From: Rubrobacter calidifluminis
Lineage (GTDB): Bacteria > Actinomycetota > Rubrobacteria > Rubrobacterales > Rubrobacteraceae
Reading direction: 5' to 3'
Assembly (NCBI RefSeq): GCF_028617075.1
Contig: NZ_JAQKGV010000016.1
Coordinates: forward strand, 18,321 to 82,320
DNA: 64,000 nucleotides
The position numbers were made by a program, and so were the translations under genes. The notes under the pieces were generated by a model, which saw nothing but the letters and a program-made list of their open reading frames with translations, was not told where the DNA came from and searched no databases. This document shows positions 16,717-26,705 of the stretch, piece after piece (the stretch's first letter is position 1; the number at the start of each line of letters is the position of its first letter).

Positions 16717-19566
16717 ATAGCGGAGAGCCACATAGTCGTCCGCGGGGCGCGCGAGCACAACCTCAAAGACGTGACGGTCTCGCTGCCGCGGGACAGGTTC
16801 ATAGTGATCACCGGACTCTCGGGCAGCGGGAAATCCTCGCTTGCCTTCGACACCATCTACGCCGAGGGGCAACGGCGCTACGTCGAGAGCCTCTCCGCCT
16901 ACGCCCGGCAGTTCCTCGGCCAGATGGACAAACCCGACGTGGACCACATAGACGGGCTCTCTCCGGCCGTCTCCATAGACCAGAAGACGACCTCGAACAA
17001 CCCCCGCTCGACGGTGGCGACGGTCACCGAGATCTACGACTACCTCCGGCTCCTCTACGCGAGAGCCGGGCGGCCGCACTGCCACGTCTGCGGTTTCCCC
17101 GTGGCCCGCTCGACCCCGCAGCAGATGGTCGAGCAGGTCCTGGCCCTCCCGGAGAGGACGCGCTTCATGGTCTTGGCGCCGGTGGTGCGGGGGCGCAAGG
17201 GGGAGTACGGCAGGCTCTTCAGGGAGCTCGCGGAGGACGGATACGCCCGGGTGCGGGTGGACGGCGAGCTCCACGAGCTTCCGGTCGAGCTGGAGCTGGA
17301 CAGGAACCGCCGGCACGACATCGAGGTTGTCGTGGACCGGCTGGTGGTGCGCGAGGGGATCGAACGGCGCCTGACCGACTCGATAGAGACCGCGCTCGGG
17401 CTCGCGGATGGGCTGGTGCAGATAGAGACCGTCGAGCGTGACGGTTCGGTGGGGGAGAGGATGCTCTTCTCGGAGAGCTTCACCTGCACCAACTGCGGGG
17501 CTTCGATCGCCGAGATACAGCCGCGCACCTTCTCGTTCAACAGCCCGCACGGGGCCTGCGACCGCTGCGACGGGCTCGGGAGCCGGCTCGAGATAGACCC
17601 GGAACTGGTGGTCCCGAACGAGGACCTGAGCATCGAAGAGGGTGCGATAGCCCCCTGGGCCAACTCCTCGAGCGAGTACTACGCGAGCGTCCTCTCCGGC
17701 CTCTCCGAGGAATACGGGGTGGATCTCGGAAGGCCCTGGCGCGAGCTGCCCGAGGAGCACAGGAGGCTCGTCCTCTACGGGACCGGGGACGGGCGCATCC
17801 ACGTCTCCTACACCAACCGCTACGGCAGAAGACGCCAGTATACGACCCGGTTCGAAGGGGTCATAGGCAACCTGGAGCGCCGCTACGCGGAGACCGAGTC
17901 CGAGTACCGCAGGGAGAGGATAGAGGAGTACATGAGCCACGTCCCCTGCCCGAAGTGCAAGGGGGCGCGCCTCAGGCCCGAGGCGCTCGCCGTGACCGTC
18001 GGGGGCAAGAACATCTACGAGCTGACCCGGATGAGCGTGACCGAGGCGCTCGAATTCCTCGACGGGGTCGAGTTCACCCCGCGGGAGTGGATGATCGCCG
18101 AGCGGGTCGTCAGGGAGATAAAGGAGCGGCTCGGGTTCATGGTCGACGTCGGGCTCGGGTACCTGACGCTCTCCCGCTCGGCCGGGACGCTCTCGGGTGG
18201 TGAGGCGCAGAGGATACGGCTCGCCTCGCAGGTCGGGAGCGGTCTCGTCGGGGTGCTCTACGTGCTCGACGAGCCCTCCATCGGGCTGCACCAGCGCGAC
18301 AACCGCAGGCTGCTCGCCACCCTCGAGCGCCTGCGCGACCTCGGCAACACCCTGATCGTGGTCGAGCACGACGAGGAGACCATAAGGACCGCGGACCACA
18401 TCGTCGACGTCGGGCCTGGGGCCGGGGTGCACGGTGGGGAGATCGTCGCGCAGGGGAAGGTCGAGGACATCGTCGCCGAGCCGCGTTCGATCACCGGCGA
18501 CTACCTCGCCGGAAGGCGCCGGATAGAGCCGCCCGGGGAGAGGAGAAAGCCGAAGGGTTACATCACGCTGCTCGGGGCGAGGGAGTTCAACCTCAAAGGG
18601 ATAGACGTGGATTTCCCGCTCGGCGTCCTCACGTGCGTGACGGGCGTCTCGGGCTCCGGCAAGAGCACGCTGGTGAACGAGATCCTCTACAAGACCCTCG
18701 CCAACCAGGTCAACCGTGGCAAGCAACGCCCCGGGCGACACGCGGGCCTCGAGGGAGTCGAACACATAGACAAGGTAATAGACATAGATCAGAGCCCCAT
18801 CGGCCGCACACCGCGCTCTAACCCCGCGACCTACACCAAGGTCTTCGACCACATCCGACAGCTCTTCGCCGCCACGCCGGAGGCGAAGATCCGTGGCTAC
18901 AAGCCCGGGCGGTTCAGCTTCAACGTCAAGGGAGGGCGGTGCGAGGCGTGCCGGGGGGACGGTCAGATCCGCATCGAGATGCACTTCCTCCCCGACGTCT
19001 ACGTCCCGTGCGAGGTGTGCAAGGGCCGCCGCTACAATGCCGAGACCCTGCGCGTCACCTACAAGGGACGCTCCATCGCCGACGTGCTCGAGATGACCGT
19101 GGACGAGGCGTGCGAGTTCTTCGACGCGGTGCCCGCGATCTCGCGCCGGCTGCAGACCCTGCGCGACGTCGGGCTCGGGTACATCCGGCTCGGCCAGCCC
19201 GCCACCACGCTCTCCGGCGGCGAGGCCCAGCGGGTCAAGCTCGCGAGCGAGCTCGGGAAGAAAGCCACCGGAAGGACACTTTACATCCTCGACGAGCCGA
19301 CGACGGGGCTTCACTTCGCCGACGTCGAGCGTCTGCTCGACGTCCTGCACCGGCTCGTGGACGCCGGAAACACCGTCATCGTCATCGAGCACAACCTCGA
19401 CGTGATCCGCTGCGCTGACTACCTCATAGACCTCGGTCCCGAGGGCGGCGACGAGGGAGGAGAGGTGGTCGCCGTGGGTACCCCCGAGGAGGTGGCCCGC
19501 GTGGAGGCCTCGCACACCGGGCGTTTCCTGCGTGAGCTGTTGCCGGACGTCGCGGCGGCCAGCTGA
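16717..19566 (+). CDS. uvrA: Excinuclease ABC subunit A; apparent ATA start
   Basis: 949 residues if begun at ATA 16717, which has GAGGAG 6 bases upstream. The first ATG/GTG/TTG in frame is GTG 16771, which would remove the conserved [13 protein letters not shown] strand. This is the DNA-damage sensor of excision repair. Walker A sequences are GLSGSGKSS and GVSGSGKST; signatures are [15 protein letters not shown] and [15 protein letters not shown]. Zinc-binding cysteines appear in CTNC...CDRC and CEAC...CEVC. A further Cys pair is in PHCHVCG. The protein is full length and otherwise typical. Confidence 0.96.
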   Translation: MAESHIVVRGAREHNLKDVTVSLPRDRFIVITGLSGSGKSSLAFDTIYAEGQRRYVESLSAYARQFLGQMDKPDVDHIDGLSPAVSIDQKTTSNNPRSTVATVTEIYDYLRLLYARAGRPHCHVCGFPVARSTPQQMVEQVLALPERTRFMVLAPVVRGRKGEYGRLFRELAEDGYARVRVDGELHELPVELELDRNRRHDIEVVVDRLVVREGIERRLTDSIETALGLADGLVQIETVERDGSVGERMLFSESFTCTNCGASIAEIQPRTFSFNSPHGACDRCDGLGSRLEIDPELVVPNEDLSIEEGAIAPWANSSSEYYASVLSGLSEEYGVDLGRPWRELPEEHRRLVLYGTGDGRIHVSYTNRYGRRRQYTTRFEGVIGNLERRYAETESEYRRERIEEYMSHVPCPKCKGARLRPEALAVTVGGKNIYELTRMSVTEALEFLDGVEFTPREWMIAERVVREIKERLGFMVDVGLGYLTLSRSAGTLSGGEAQRIRLASQVGSGLVGVLYVLDEPSIGLHQRDNRRLLATLERLRDLGNTLIVVEHDEETIRTADHIVDVGPGAGVHGGEIVAQGKVEDIVAEPRSITGDYLAGRRRIEPPGERRKPKGYITLLGAREFNLKGIDVDFPLGVLTCVTGVSGSGKSTLVNEILYKTLANQVNRGKQRPGRHAGLEGVEHIDKVIDIDQSPIGRTPRSNPATYTKVFDHIRQLFAATPEAKIRGYKPGRFSFNVKGGRCEACRGDGQIRIEMHFLPDVYVPCEVCKGRRYNAETLRVTYKGRSIADVLEMTVDEACEFFDAVPAISRRLQTLRDVGLGYIRLGQPATTLSGGEAQRVKLASELGKKATGRTLYILDEPTTGLHFADVERLLDVLHRLVDAGNTVIVIEHNLDVIRCADYLIDLGPEGGDEGGEVVAVGTPEEVARVEASHTGRFLRELLPDVAAAS

Positions 19567-19640
19567 GCTTCGGCACAAGCTGTTACGAAACCGTTACCGA
19601 AAACTGGCTCCCCGGCTTTGAAAGGTCTCCGGGTGGCTGC

Positions 19641-19646
19641 TATTTT
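19641..19646 (+). promoter_or_regulatory. Extended -10 box of repeat protein gene, leaderless
   Basis: TGC-TATTTT, ending 9 bases before the ATG at 19656. Confidence 0.5.
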
Positions 19647-19655
19647 GTAGGTGAG

Positions 19656-20555
19656 ATGAGCGAGAGCAGACGTAACTCACAGCTCGTAAGCGGGAGCGCC
19701 GTTCTCGCGGGAGGGATAGCCTCGGCAACCGCGGCGGCCATCACCTCGAAGTTCGGGGTGGGAGGAACCATCGGTGGGGCGGCTATCACCTCCATGATAG
19801 TCATCGCCGTCTCTTCGATAGTCAAGGCCCACCTTGAGACCGCGCAATCGAAGGTGCGGCAGCTCGGTAGCGGACTTCAGACGCGGAACCTGAAGAAGGG
19901 AGGCTTCAATCCACTGCGGAATCTGGCCAGCCTCGGAGAGGCCCTCAGGTGGTTCTCTTTGATGCCCGGCTACCGCAGGAAGGCGATCCTGGTCCGTGTC
20001 CTGCTCGCCGCCGCGCTCACTTTCGTCGTGGGCCTCGCGATCATAACCGCGACCGAAGCTTCGTTCGGTAAGAGCCTCTCCTGCAAGATCTGGGGCAACT
20101 GCCCGGTGGTGACCACGGCGAACGGTGCCACCGAGAAGGCGACGAGCACGGGACTTTCGATCTTCGGCGGCGGCGCGAAGGCCACGAACAGTGGACCCGT
20201 GACGAGCAGCGGAACGAGCAGCGCTCCCGCCGTCCAGCGGAACCCGAGCTCTGCTGCGCCTTCTGGAGGGACACCCTCCAACGTGCAGAGTGCCCCGGCC
20301 AACGGCTCGCAGAACAACGCCGCGCAGCCCTCAGGGGGCAATCAGCAGTCCGCACCCGCTGGCGGGGTGCAGCAACCCTCGGGTGGCAACCAGCAGTCCG
20401 CCCCTGCTGGTGGAGCGCAGCAACCCTCGGGCGGCAACCAGCAGTCCGCCCCCTCCGGGGGACAGGTTCCCTCCCAGCAGCAGGCTGCTCCGGGCGGTCA
20501 GGGGGCCGTGCAGCGGGCTGTTCCTGCGGGGGCGGTCGCCGGCGGTAACCAGTAG
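19656..20555 (+). CDS. Membrane protein with Q/S/G/P-rich repeat tail, function unknown
   Basis: 299 residues. Residues about 12-60 are a glycine/alanine-rich hydrophobic hairpin (GGIASATAAAITSKFGVGG ... AAITSMIVIAVSSIV). A second hydrophobic helix lies near 108-130 (ILVRVLLAAALTFVVGLAII), followed by SLSCKIWGNCPVV. The last 130 residues are low-complexity Gln/Ser/Gly/Pro/Ala with three 16-residue repeats (unit QPSGGNQQSAPAGG plus two). The tail is probably extracellular and disordered, perhaps wall-spanning. The cytoplasmic loop is basic. I do not recognise the family. Confidence 0.75.
   Translation: MSESRRNSQLVSGSAVLAGGIASATAAAITSKFGVGGTIGGAAITSMIVIAVSSIVKAHLETAQSKVRQLGSGLQTRNLKKGGFNPLRNLASLGEALRWFSLMPGYRRKAILVRVLLAAALTFVVGLAIITATEASFGKSLSCKIWGNCPVVTTANGATEKATSTGLSIFGGGAKATNSGPVTSSGTSSAPAVQRNPSSAAPSGGTPSNVQSAPANGSQNNAAQPSGGNQQSAPAGGVQQPSGGNQQSAPAGGAQQPSGGNQQSAPSGGQVPSQQQAAPGGQGAVQRAVPAGAVAGGNQ
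20325..20465 (+). repeat. Three tandem 48-bp coding repeats
   Basis: Units begin at 20325, 20373 and 20421, each encoding QPSGGNQQSAPAGG or a close variant. Most differences are silent third-base changes, so the amino-acid sequence is better conserved than the DNA. Confidence 0.85.
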
Positions 20556-20583
20556 CAGAGCGGGGATAAAGCTCTTTTCTTAA

Positions 20584-20617
20584 AGAGGCTCCGGAACCAG
20601 AAGGTTCCGGAGCCTCT
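20584..20617. terminator. Strong bidirectional stem-loop between convergent genes
   Basis: A perfect 15-bp stem AGAGGCTCCGGAACC / GGTTCCGGAGCCTCT with loop AGAA, between the stops of the repeat protein and the APC permease. There is no U-run, but the stem is long enough for intrinsic or assisted termination in both directions. Confidence 0.8.
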
Positions 20618-20645
20618 CCGTCTTACGCCGGAGTGCTCAGACGGC

Positions 20646-22493
20646 CTAGCCGAGCCTGCGCTCCATCTCCTCTTCCTCTGGGGTGACCAGACCGGTTCCG
20701 GACTCGGCTATCTCCTTCATCTCCTCCGTCTGATATCCAGCGGCGACGCCCCAGTAGTACGAGATCAGACCGATCACGACGGCTATCAGGTTGTCCCACG
20801 GGAACGGGACCAGCGGGGTCTTCAGGGGCCCGTATGATCCATAGTAGGAGAGCAGGTAGGTGGCGAACATCATGAACAACACCCACCAGGCCGCGTGTAC
20901 CTCGCGCTTTTGGTTGGTGAAGCGCCAGACGAGACCGGCGAACGCGAGAACCTCTGCCGCGGTCAGCGCCCAGTAGAGCAAGAACGGCAGGCTGTTGCTG
21001 AAGAGCGGCCCGAAGTACTGGGTCGCCGCGAAGATTATCAGGTACGGTACGCCTATCGCGAGCCCGACGTTGCGGCTAAAGCGCCCGCGCACGGGTCCCT
21101 GGATGAAGGTGTACAGACACAGTCCGACGAGCACGGATGCGATAACACCCCTGAGGTTGTCGAAACCGGCCCAGTAGAAGATCATGCTGCCGGCAAGGAA
21201 GCCTAGCGGCGAGAGGATTGAGGCTCCCTTGAGATAGAAGGGTCGCTCGAGGTTGGGCGCGGTCCGGCGCATCACCTGCAGGTGCAGGCTACCCATGACG
21301 AACGTCAGCACTGTCGCGTCTGTGATGAACCCGACGAGCAGCGCCCAGCCGGAGTAGGGGATGAGAAAGAAGCAGCCGACTATCAGCGAGGCGATGAGGG
21401 CGACCCATGGTATCCGGTAGCGCTCGCTCACCCTCGTCAGGCCTCCCGGCAGGTCGCGGTGCATGCCCATCCCGTAGAACACCCGGGTGGAGGCCCCCAT
21501 GTAGATGAGCCCGGTCCCAGAGGGCGAGATGATCGCGTCGGCCAGAAGCACGTACGCGAAGTACGCCAGGAGCGCTATCCCGGCGGCGTTCAGGGCGTGG
21601 TAGAGCGGGCCGTCGGCCCACTTGCTGGTCGCGAGCCCCGCCCAGTCCCCGGGATGCACCCCGGCAGCGTTCCAGTTCAGCGCGCCGAGGAAAGCGACCT
21701 GCAGGAGGATGTAGATCGCTGCCGCGACCACCACCGAGCCGATGGTGGCCAGCGGGATGTCACGCTGGGGGTTTCTCGCCTCCCCGCCGAAGTCCAGGCC
21801 CTGCCGGAACCCGAAGTACGAGAATACGATGCCCGCCGTGGCGACCGCGTTGAAGACCTCACCCCCGCCAAGTGGGGCGAAGCCGCCGGCCGAGGAGAAG
21901 TTGGAACTTTTGAACGCGAAGAACAGCAGGACGAAGGTGATGACGGGTATGGCAAACTTCCACCACGTCACCCAGCGGTTGAATTCCCCGAAGAACTTGA
22001 CCCCGAGGAAGTTGATCAGGAAGAAGACTCCCATCAGCAGGACGGCGAAGAGCAGGCCGAGGCCGGTGAGCACGGTCACACCGTTGGAGGTCGTCGTCAG
22101 GTTCAGGTTCGTCGCGTAGGAGGCCGCGTACTGTACGGCCGCCTCGGCCTCTACCCCGGTCACCGATACCGTGGCCAGAAGGAACGCCCAGGCCATGATG
22201 AAGCCTAGAAAACCCCCGTGTGACAGGTGCGGGTAGCGCACCACCGCACCACTGCGCGGTAGCATGCACGAGACCTCCGCGTAGTTGAGCGCAATAAAAC
22301 AGACCAGTATGCCACCGATGATCCAGGAGATTGTCGCCGCCGGGCCGGCTATCGCCGCCCCGTTCAGGGTAGCGAACAGCCATCCGCTGCCTATGATGCT
22401 GCCGAAAGAGATGAAGAATAGCTGTTGTACTCCCAGTTCTCTCCGGAGTTTCCTGTCTGAGGCCTCCCACTCCCTGCTCTGCGAGGATGCCAC
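20646..22493 (-). CDS. APC-superfamily amino-acid permease
   Basis: 615 residues from GTG 22493, with AAAGGGG about 8 bases upstream. The frame stays open much further upstream, but that part is only antisense to the next gene. About 12-14 membrane helices follow a short charged N-terminus. The first helix has the APC motif FISFGSIIGSGWLFA. Other conserved parts are NYAEVSCMLPRSGAVVRYPH and YFGFRQGLDFGGEARNPQRD. The C-terminal tail is acidic. The substrate is not predictable; it should import amino acids or polyamines by cation symport. Confidence 0.9.
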   Translation of the reverse strand: MASSQSREWEASDRKLRRELGVQQLFFISFGSIIGSGWLFATLNGAAIAGPAATISWIIGGILVCFIALNYAEVSCMLPRSGAVVRYPHLSHGGFLGFIMAWAFLLATVSVTGVEAEAAVQYAASYATNLNLTTTSNGVTVLTGLGLLFAVLLMGVFFLINFLGVKFFGEFNRWVTWWKFAIPVITFVLLFFAFKSSNFSSAGGFAPLGGGEVFNAVATAGIVFSYFGFRQGLDFGGEARNPQRDIPLATIGSVVVAAAIYILLQVAFLGALNWNAAGVHPGDWAGLATSKWADGPLYHALNAAGIALLAYFAYVLLADAIISPSGTGLIYMGASTRVFYGMGMHRDLPGGLTRVSERYRIPWVALIASLIVGCFFLIPYSGWALLVGFITDATVLTFVMGSLHLQVMRRTAPNLERPFYLKGASILSPLGFLAGSMIFYWAGFDNLRGVIASVLVGLCLYTFIQGPVRGRFSRNVGLAIGVPYLIIFAATQYFGPLFSNSLPFLLYWALTAAEVLAFAGLVWRFTNQKREVHAAWWVLFMMFATYLLSYYGSYGPLKTPLVPFPWDNLIAVVIGLISYYWGVAAGYQTEEMKEIAESGTGLVTPEEEEMERRLG

Positions 22494-22616
22494 CTGTGTA
22501 TCCCCTTTCTCCCTGCCTGCGCGAATTAAATAATGTATCCATTTTAGGATCCGATATCCGTGTTCGCAACATCCCCTGCGGGTGGGGCGGGGGCGCCCGC
22601 GCTTCTCAGAAGCGGC

Positions 22617-22622
22617 TAAAAT
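22617..22622 (+). promoter_or_regulatory. -10 box of phosphodiesterase-like gene, leaderless
   Basis: TAAAAT, ending 9 bases before the TTG start at 22632. Confidence 0.5.
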
Positions 22623-22631
22623 AGATGAGAA

Positions 22632-24119
22632 TTGGGTTATCCGAACGACAGATTCAGGCCCAAGCCCGTGTTGCTGCTGGTCCTCGATGGTATCCGGCCG
22701 GACGTGCTGCGGGATGCCGTCGGGGAGGGGGAGGCTCCCGCCCTCGGTGCGCTCGCGCAGGCCGGGGAGGCCGTCTGGGACGGGGTCTCTGTGTTCCCCA
22801 GCATCACCCCGGCGGCGACCGCGGCCATAGCGACCGGGTGTCCGCCGGCGCAGAGCGGCATCCTCGGCCACGCCTGGTACGACCGTCGTGAGGGGAGGCT
22901 CATCGTCTACGGGGCGATGACCGAGACGGTCATCCGCAGCGGCCCGATAAAGGTCTTCCACAACAACGTCTACCGCCTGAACCGGGACGATCTGCTCGTG
23001 CCGACGATCTTCGAGCGGCTGCACGAGCGCGGTATAGACGGCTCGTGCGTGAACTTCCCGATCCGACGCGGCCCGCACGAGCACCCGGTGCGCTCGAAGG
23101 TCATCGACGGGTACGCGAGCCGGGGTGGGCGTTACCTGGGGCAGGCCGTGCGCGGGCCCAAGGAGTACTACCTCGGCGATCTCTTCTACACCCGCCAGAC
23201 GAAGGCCAACGGCCGCAGGGGGAGCGGCGGCCTCCTGCGCTCGGTCGGGATAAACGACGAGTACGCCTCCGAGGTGGGGGCGATGCTGATCCGGGAGCGG
23301 GCCACGCCTTTCACGCTGCTCTACTTCTTCCGGGGGGACAAGATCGCTCACCACAAGGGGCTCGCCGCGCAGCGACGCTACGTCGCGCAGCTCGACGGAT
23401 ACGTCGGGCGCGTCTTCGAGGCCGGGGGCGGGCTGGAGCGGTTGCTCGATGAGTACGCCATCCTCGCCCTCTCCGACCACGGACACGACCCCCTCCTGCC
23501 CGAGAGCCGCTACGTAGACCTGCGCTGGATACCGGGATACAGGGTCTCGATAGGGACGCGGGCCAGGCTGACGCCTAGACGCGATGTAGTCGCGGTGCCG
23601 GGAGGGCGCTCGGCGATGCTGTACCTGCGGGAGGGCATCCCGGCGGAGCGGGTTGCCGATGCGCTCATGGGGCGCTGCGGCGTGGACCTCGCCGCATGGA
23701 TGGAAGACGGGTGGGTGCGGGTGCGCAAGCCGGGAGGAGACCTGAAGTTCAGGCCCGGCGGGGGCCTGCTCGACCCCTACGGAGGCTGCTGGAGGCTGGA
23801 GGGGGAGCCCGGCGTGCTCGACATCGAGGCCGGCGAGGTGACGATCTCTTACGGCGACTACCCCGACGCCCTGGAGAGGCTCTGGGGAGCGCTCCGCTCG
23901 CCCCGTTGCGGGGACGTGGTCCTCTCTGCGGCCCCGGGGTACACCTTCGGCGAGGTGGCCCGCAGCTTCCACGACGCGAGCGATCACGGCTCGCTGCACG
24001 CCTCCGATTCGAGCGTCTTCGTGCTGGCGAGCGGGATCTCCGCCCCCCGGCGGATCACCGGGGTCGTCCCGGCGGTGATCTCGCACTTCGAGGGCCACAG
24101 GGAGAGGTATGCCGTCTGA
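22632..24119 (+). CDS. Type I phosphodiesterase / nucleotide pyrophosphatase-like (alkaline phosphatase superfamily)
   Basis: 495 residues from TTG 22632 (a GTG at 22668 just before the first strand is possible). The N-terminus has the first metal ligand in LLLVLDGIRPDVL and the Thr nucleophile in FPSITPAATAAIATG, followed by GHAWYD, the normal family pattern. Later metal ligands are in LALSDHGHDPLLP, and the last His probably lies near the C-terminus (SHFEGHRERY). No signal peptide is visible, so the enzyme appears cytoplasmic. It hydrolyses phosphodiester or pyrophosphate bonds of an unknown substrate. It overlaps the next gene by 11 bases. Confidence 0.85.
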   Translation: MGYPNDRFRPKPVLLLVLDGIRPDVLRDAVGEGEAPALGALAQAGEAVWDGVSVFPSITPAATAAIATGCPPAQSGILGHAWYDRREGRLIVYGAMTETVIRSGPIKVFHNNVYRLNRDDLLVPTIFERLHERGIDGSCVNFPIRRGPHEHPVRSKVIDGYASRGGRYLGQAVRGPKEYYLGDLFYTRQTKANGRRGSGGLLRSVGINDEYASEVGAMLIRERATPFTLLYFFRGDKIAHHKGLAAQRRYVAQLDGYVGRVFEAGGGLERLLDEYAILALSDHGHDPLLPESRYVDLRWIPGYRVSIGTRARLTPRRDVVAVPGGRSAMLYLREGIPAERVADALMGRCGVDLAAWMEDGWVRVRKPGGDLKFRPGGGLLDPYGGCWRLEGEPGVLDIEAGEVTISYGDYPDALERLWGALRSPRCGDVVLSAAPGYTFGEVARSFHDASDHGSLHASDSSVFVLASGISAPRRITGVVPAVISHFEGHRERYAV

Positions 24120-24810
24120 GGAGCGGCTGGCCTCCGGAAAACGCGGCGAGGAGGCGGGCCTGCGCTCCCCCCACCGGCGGGCCTTCGGTTGCGTGAGCTG
24201 GTTCTACACCGCCACACTCGTGCTGCTCGCGGCCGCCTTCCTGCTCTCCGTGCCCTTCCGCTACGCCGGTGAGCGGGAGGTATACCGGGTCGTCCTCTCG
24301 ATCGTGGACCTCTACGGCTTCGTGCTCATCGTGCCGGGCACCTTCCTGGCCGCGGCGGTGGGCGCGCGCACGCAGAAGACCGACGCCCGGGCCGCCGGGA
24401 GGGCCGGGGCGGCGGGCGGAGCCGTGCTCGGGTGGGCTTCCTTTCTTCTCATAGCCTGGGTCATGAACGCGATGGGCCTGCAGGAGCGGCGGGAGCTCTC
24501 CTCCAGCGTCGTCTTCGTCGGGTTGCACGCGGGAGCCCTGCTCTACGTTTTTATGGGCCTATCCCTGATCTCCATCGCGCTGCTCCTCGCCGCCGTTTTT
24601 TCCCGCGCCGGGGCCTGTGGGCGTGGCCGGGTGCTCCGGGCCGCGGCTCTCTTGACCGTCCTGCCGGGCCTCGCGAGCCTCGCCCTCGCCCCTGGGACCC
24701 TCGCCGTCGCCGGGCTCGCGGTCTCCACCATCTCCTGCGCCCTGGCCGGGTGGGTGATGGGCTACGGCTACGCCCGGGCCGGGGGCAGGGAGGCGCCCTC
24801 GCCAGGGTGA
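24109..24810 (+). CDS. Small polytopic membrane protein, unknown function
   Basis: 233 residues with about six hydrophobic segments (for example WFYTATLVLLAAAFLLSVPF, LYGFVLIVPGTFLAAAVGA, LLYVFMGLSLISIALLLAAV). It begins inside the upstream phosphodiesterase gene (11-base overlap), so the two are translationally coupled and probably act together. No known domain is recognised. It is followed 30 bases later by uvrC, which has its own promoter. Confidence 0.75.
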   Translation: MPSEERLASGKRGEEAGLRSPHRRAFGCVSWFYTATLVLLAAAFLLSVPFRYAGEREVYRVVLSIVDLYGFVLIVPGTFLAAAVGARTQKTDARAAGRAGAAGGAVLGWASFLLIAWVMNAMGLQERRELSSSVVFVGLHAGALLYVFMGLSLISIALLLAAVFSRAGACGRGRVLRAAALLTVLPGLASLALAPGTLAVAGLAVSTISCALAGWVMGYGYARAGGREAPSPG

Positions 24811-24825
24811 CGCCCGGCCCGGCGG

Positions 24826-24831
24826 TATAAT
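24826..24831 (+). promoter_or_regulatory. -10 box of uvrC, leaderless
   Basis: A consensus TATAAT ends 9 bases before the uvrC ATG. No Shine-Dalgarno sequence is present. Confidence 0.65.
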
Positions 24832-24840
24832 CTCTTTCGT

Positions 24841-26673
24841 ATGCCAGAGGACGAGGTATTCCCCGACCGCTCGCATCTTCCCACCACACCCGGTGTCTAC
24901 ATCTTCAGGGATGCCGAAGGGAGGATCCTCTACGTCGGGAAAGCCAGGAACATCCGCAGCCGGGTGGCGAACTACTTCACCCGCTCGGGAGACGGCAGGC
25001 CCAAGGTGGCCGAGCTGCGCTCCCGCGTGCGGCGGATAGACTTCATCACGACCCGCGGTGAGACCGAGGCGCTCGTGCTGGAGTCGAACCTGATAAAGCG
25101 CCACCGGCCGCGCTTCAACGCCTCCTTGCGCGACGACAAGAGCTACCCGTACATCGTCGTCACCACCGGCGACGAGTACCCGCGCGTCTTCGCCACCCGC
25201 TCGGCCCACGACCCGCGCCACCGCTACTTCGGCCCGTTCCCGAGCGCGGGGAGCGTCCACGCCACCCTCGACGTCCTGAACAAGACCTTCCCGTTCCGCA
25301 AGTGCCGCGGCGCTAAGCCCGGGCGCAAAAGCGGCGTGCCCTGCCTGAACTACCACATCGGTCGCTCGTCCGCCCCCTGTATAGGGGCGATCTCGAAGGA
25401 GGAGTACGCCCGCATCATAGACGAGGTGATCGCCTTCCTCGAAGGGCGGGTGGATGGTCTGATCCGCGATCGGGAGGAGGCGATGTGCGAGGCTGCTTCC
25501 CGGATGGACTTCGAGCGGGCGGCGAAGCTGCGCGACGAGCTCTCCGCGCTCCGTCACGTGCGCGACCGGCAGCAGGCGACGCTCGCCTCGGAGGACTCCT
25601 TCGACGCCTTCGGAGTCCATGCCGGGGGAGAGTCGGCCTGCGTGCAGGTCTTCGCCGTGCGCGGCGGGCAGATCGTGAACCGGGATTCCTTCCTGCTGGA
25701 CAACTACGGCGAGGTGGGAGAAGAATCGATCGTCCTGCAGTTCGTCCCCCAGTACTACGAGAACGCCGCCGTCCCCCGCGAGGTGCTCGTCCCGGCGGAC
25801 GCCGGGCTGGAGCCGCTCGCGGAGCACCTCTCCTCCCTGCGGGGCGGCCGGGTCGACGTGCACCGTCCCCGGCGCGGAGACAAACGGCGGGTGCTCGAGC
25901 TCGCGATGAAGAACGCCGAGGCCGGACTCGAGCACGAGCGCGCGCTCGAGGAGGCGCGCCGCAGCCGCATCGCCTCCACCCTCGAGCGGTTGCAGGAGGA
26001 GCTCGCCCTCCCGAAGCTCCCCGTGCGCATCGAGTGCTACGACATCTCCAATACGATGGGCACCGACTCGGTCGCCTCGATGGTCGTCTTCCAGGGCGGT
26101 CGCCCGGCGAAGGACCAGTACCGCCGGTTCAGGATAAAGACCGTCGAGGGATCAGACGACTTCGCGAGCATGGCCGAGGTGATAAGGCGACGGCTCGCCC
26201 GCCTGAGGGAGGGGGACGAGAAGTTCTCCCCGGCGCCGGATCTGATGCTCCTCGACGGTGGCAAGGGGCAGCTCTCGGCGGTGGTTCCGGTCCTGGAGGA
26301 GATGGGCGTTGGGGACGAGCTGCCGGACATCCCGTTGCGCTCGCTCGCCAAGCGGGAGGAGGAGGTCTTCGAGCCCGGAAGGCCGGCTCCGGTTCTGCTG
26401 GGGCGTGATTCCCCCGAGCTCCACCTTCTGCAGCGGGTACGCGACGAGGCCCACCGCTTCGCCAACGCCTACCACCGCCGCCTGCGCGGGAGGCGGATGA
26501 CCGCCTCTATCCTCGACGAGCTCCCCGGCGTAGGCCCGGCGCGCAAGAAGAGGCTGCTCGAGTACTTCGGAACCCCCGAGGCCTTCATGGACGCCTCCCT
26601 GGAGGAACTGGAGTCGGTCCCCGGCATCCCCGGCCGGGTGGCCCGGGAGATACACGCCCGGCTCCACCGTTGA
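24841..26673 (+). CDS. uvrC: Excinuclease ABC subunit C
   Basis: 610 residues, normal length. This is the dual-incision nuclease of excision repair. The GIY-YIG domain is at the N-terminus ([20 protein letters not shown]). A UVR motif near 210-245 ([20 protein letters not shown]) pairs with UvrB. The RNase H-like 5' nuclease follows ([29 protein letters not shown]), and the C-terminal tandem HhH is near 555-610 ([33 protein letters not shown]). It heads the conserved uvrC-rapZ-yvcK-whiA run and has a leaderless promoter. Confidence 0.98.
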   Translation: MPEDEVFPDRSHLPTTPGVYIFRDAEGRILYVGKARNIRSRVANYFTRSGDGRPKVAELRSRVRRIDFITTRGETEALVLESNLIKRHRPRFNASLRDDKSYPYIVVTTGDEYPRVFATRSAHDPRHRYFGPFPSAGSVHATLDVLNKTFPFRKCRGAKPGRKSGVPCLNYHIGRSSAPCIGAISKEEYARIIDEVIAFLEGRVDGLIRDREEAMCEAASRMDFERAAKLRDELSALRHVRDRQQATLASEDSFDAFGVHAGGESACVQVFAVRGGQIVNRDSFLLDNYGEVGEESIVLQFVPQYYENAAVPREVLVPADAGLEPLAEHLSSLRGGRVDVHRPRRGDKRRVLELAMKNAEAGLEHERALEEARRSRIASTLERLQEELALPKLPVRIECYDISNTMGTDSVASMVVFQGGRPAKDQYRRFRIKTVEGSDDFASMAEVIRRRLARLREGDEKFSPAPDLMLLDGGKGQLSAVVPVLEEMGVGDELPDIPLRSLAKREEEVFEPGRPAPVLLGRDSPELHLLQRVRDEAHRFANAYHRRLRGRRMTASILDELPGVGPARKKRLLEYFGTPEAFMDASLEELESVPGIPGRVAREIHARLHR

Positions 26674-26692
26674 GGGACCGTGGTGGCGGTGC

Positions 26693-26698
26693 TAACCT
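26693..26698 (+). promoter_or_regulatory. Extended -10 box of rapZ, leaderless
   Basis: TGC-TAACCT, ending 7 bases before GTG 26706. Confidence 0.45.
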
Positions 26699-26705
26699 CT
26701 GCGAG

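Noticed and set aside
16534..19578. A 1,014-codon open frame antisense to uvrA
   Set aside because: The product is low-complexity and rich in Asp, Val, Arg, Leu and Pro, matching no fold. It mirrors the codon bias of uvrA in high-GC DNA. Similar long antisense frames over polA, rpsA, uvrB and gap-pgk-tpiA were rejected for the same reason.
20646..24098. A single 1,150-residue APC permease
   Set aside because: Only the part from GTG 22493 resembles a permease. The upstream extension is antisense to the phosphodiesterase-like gene and has no ribosome site.
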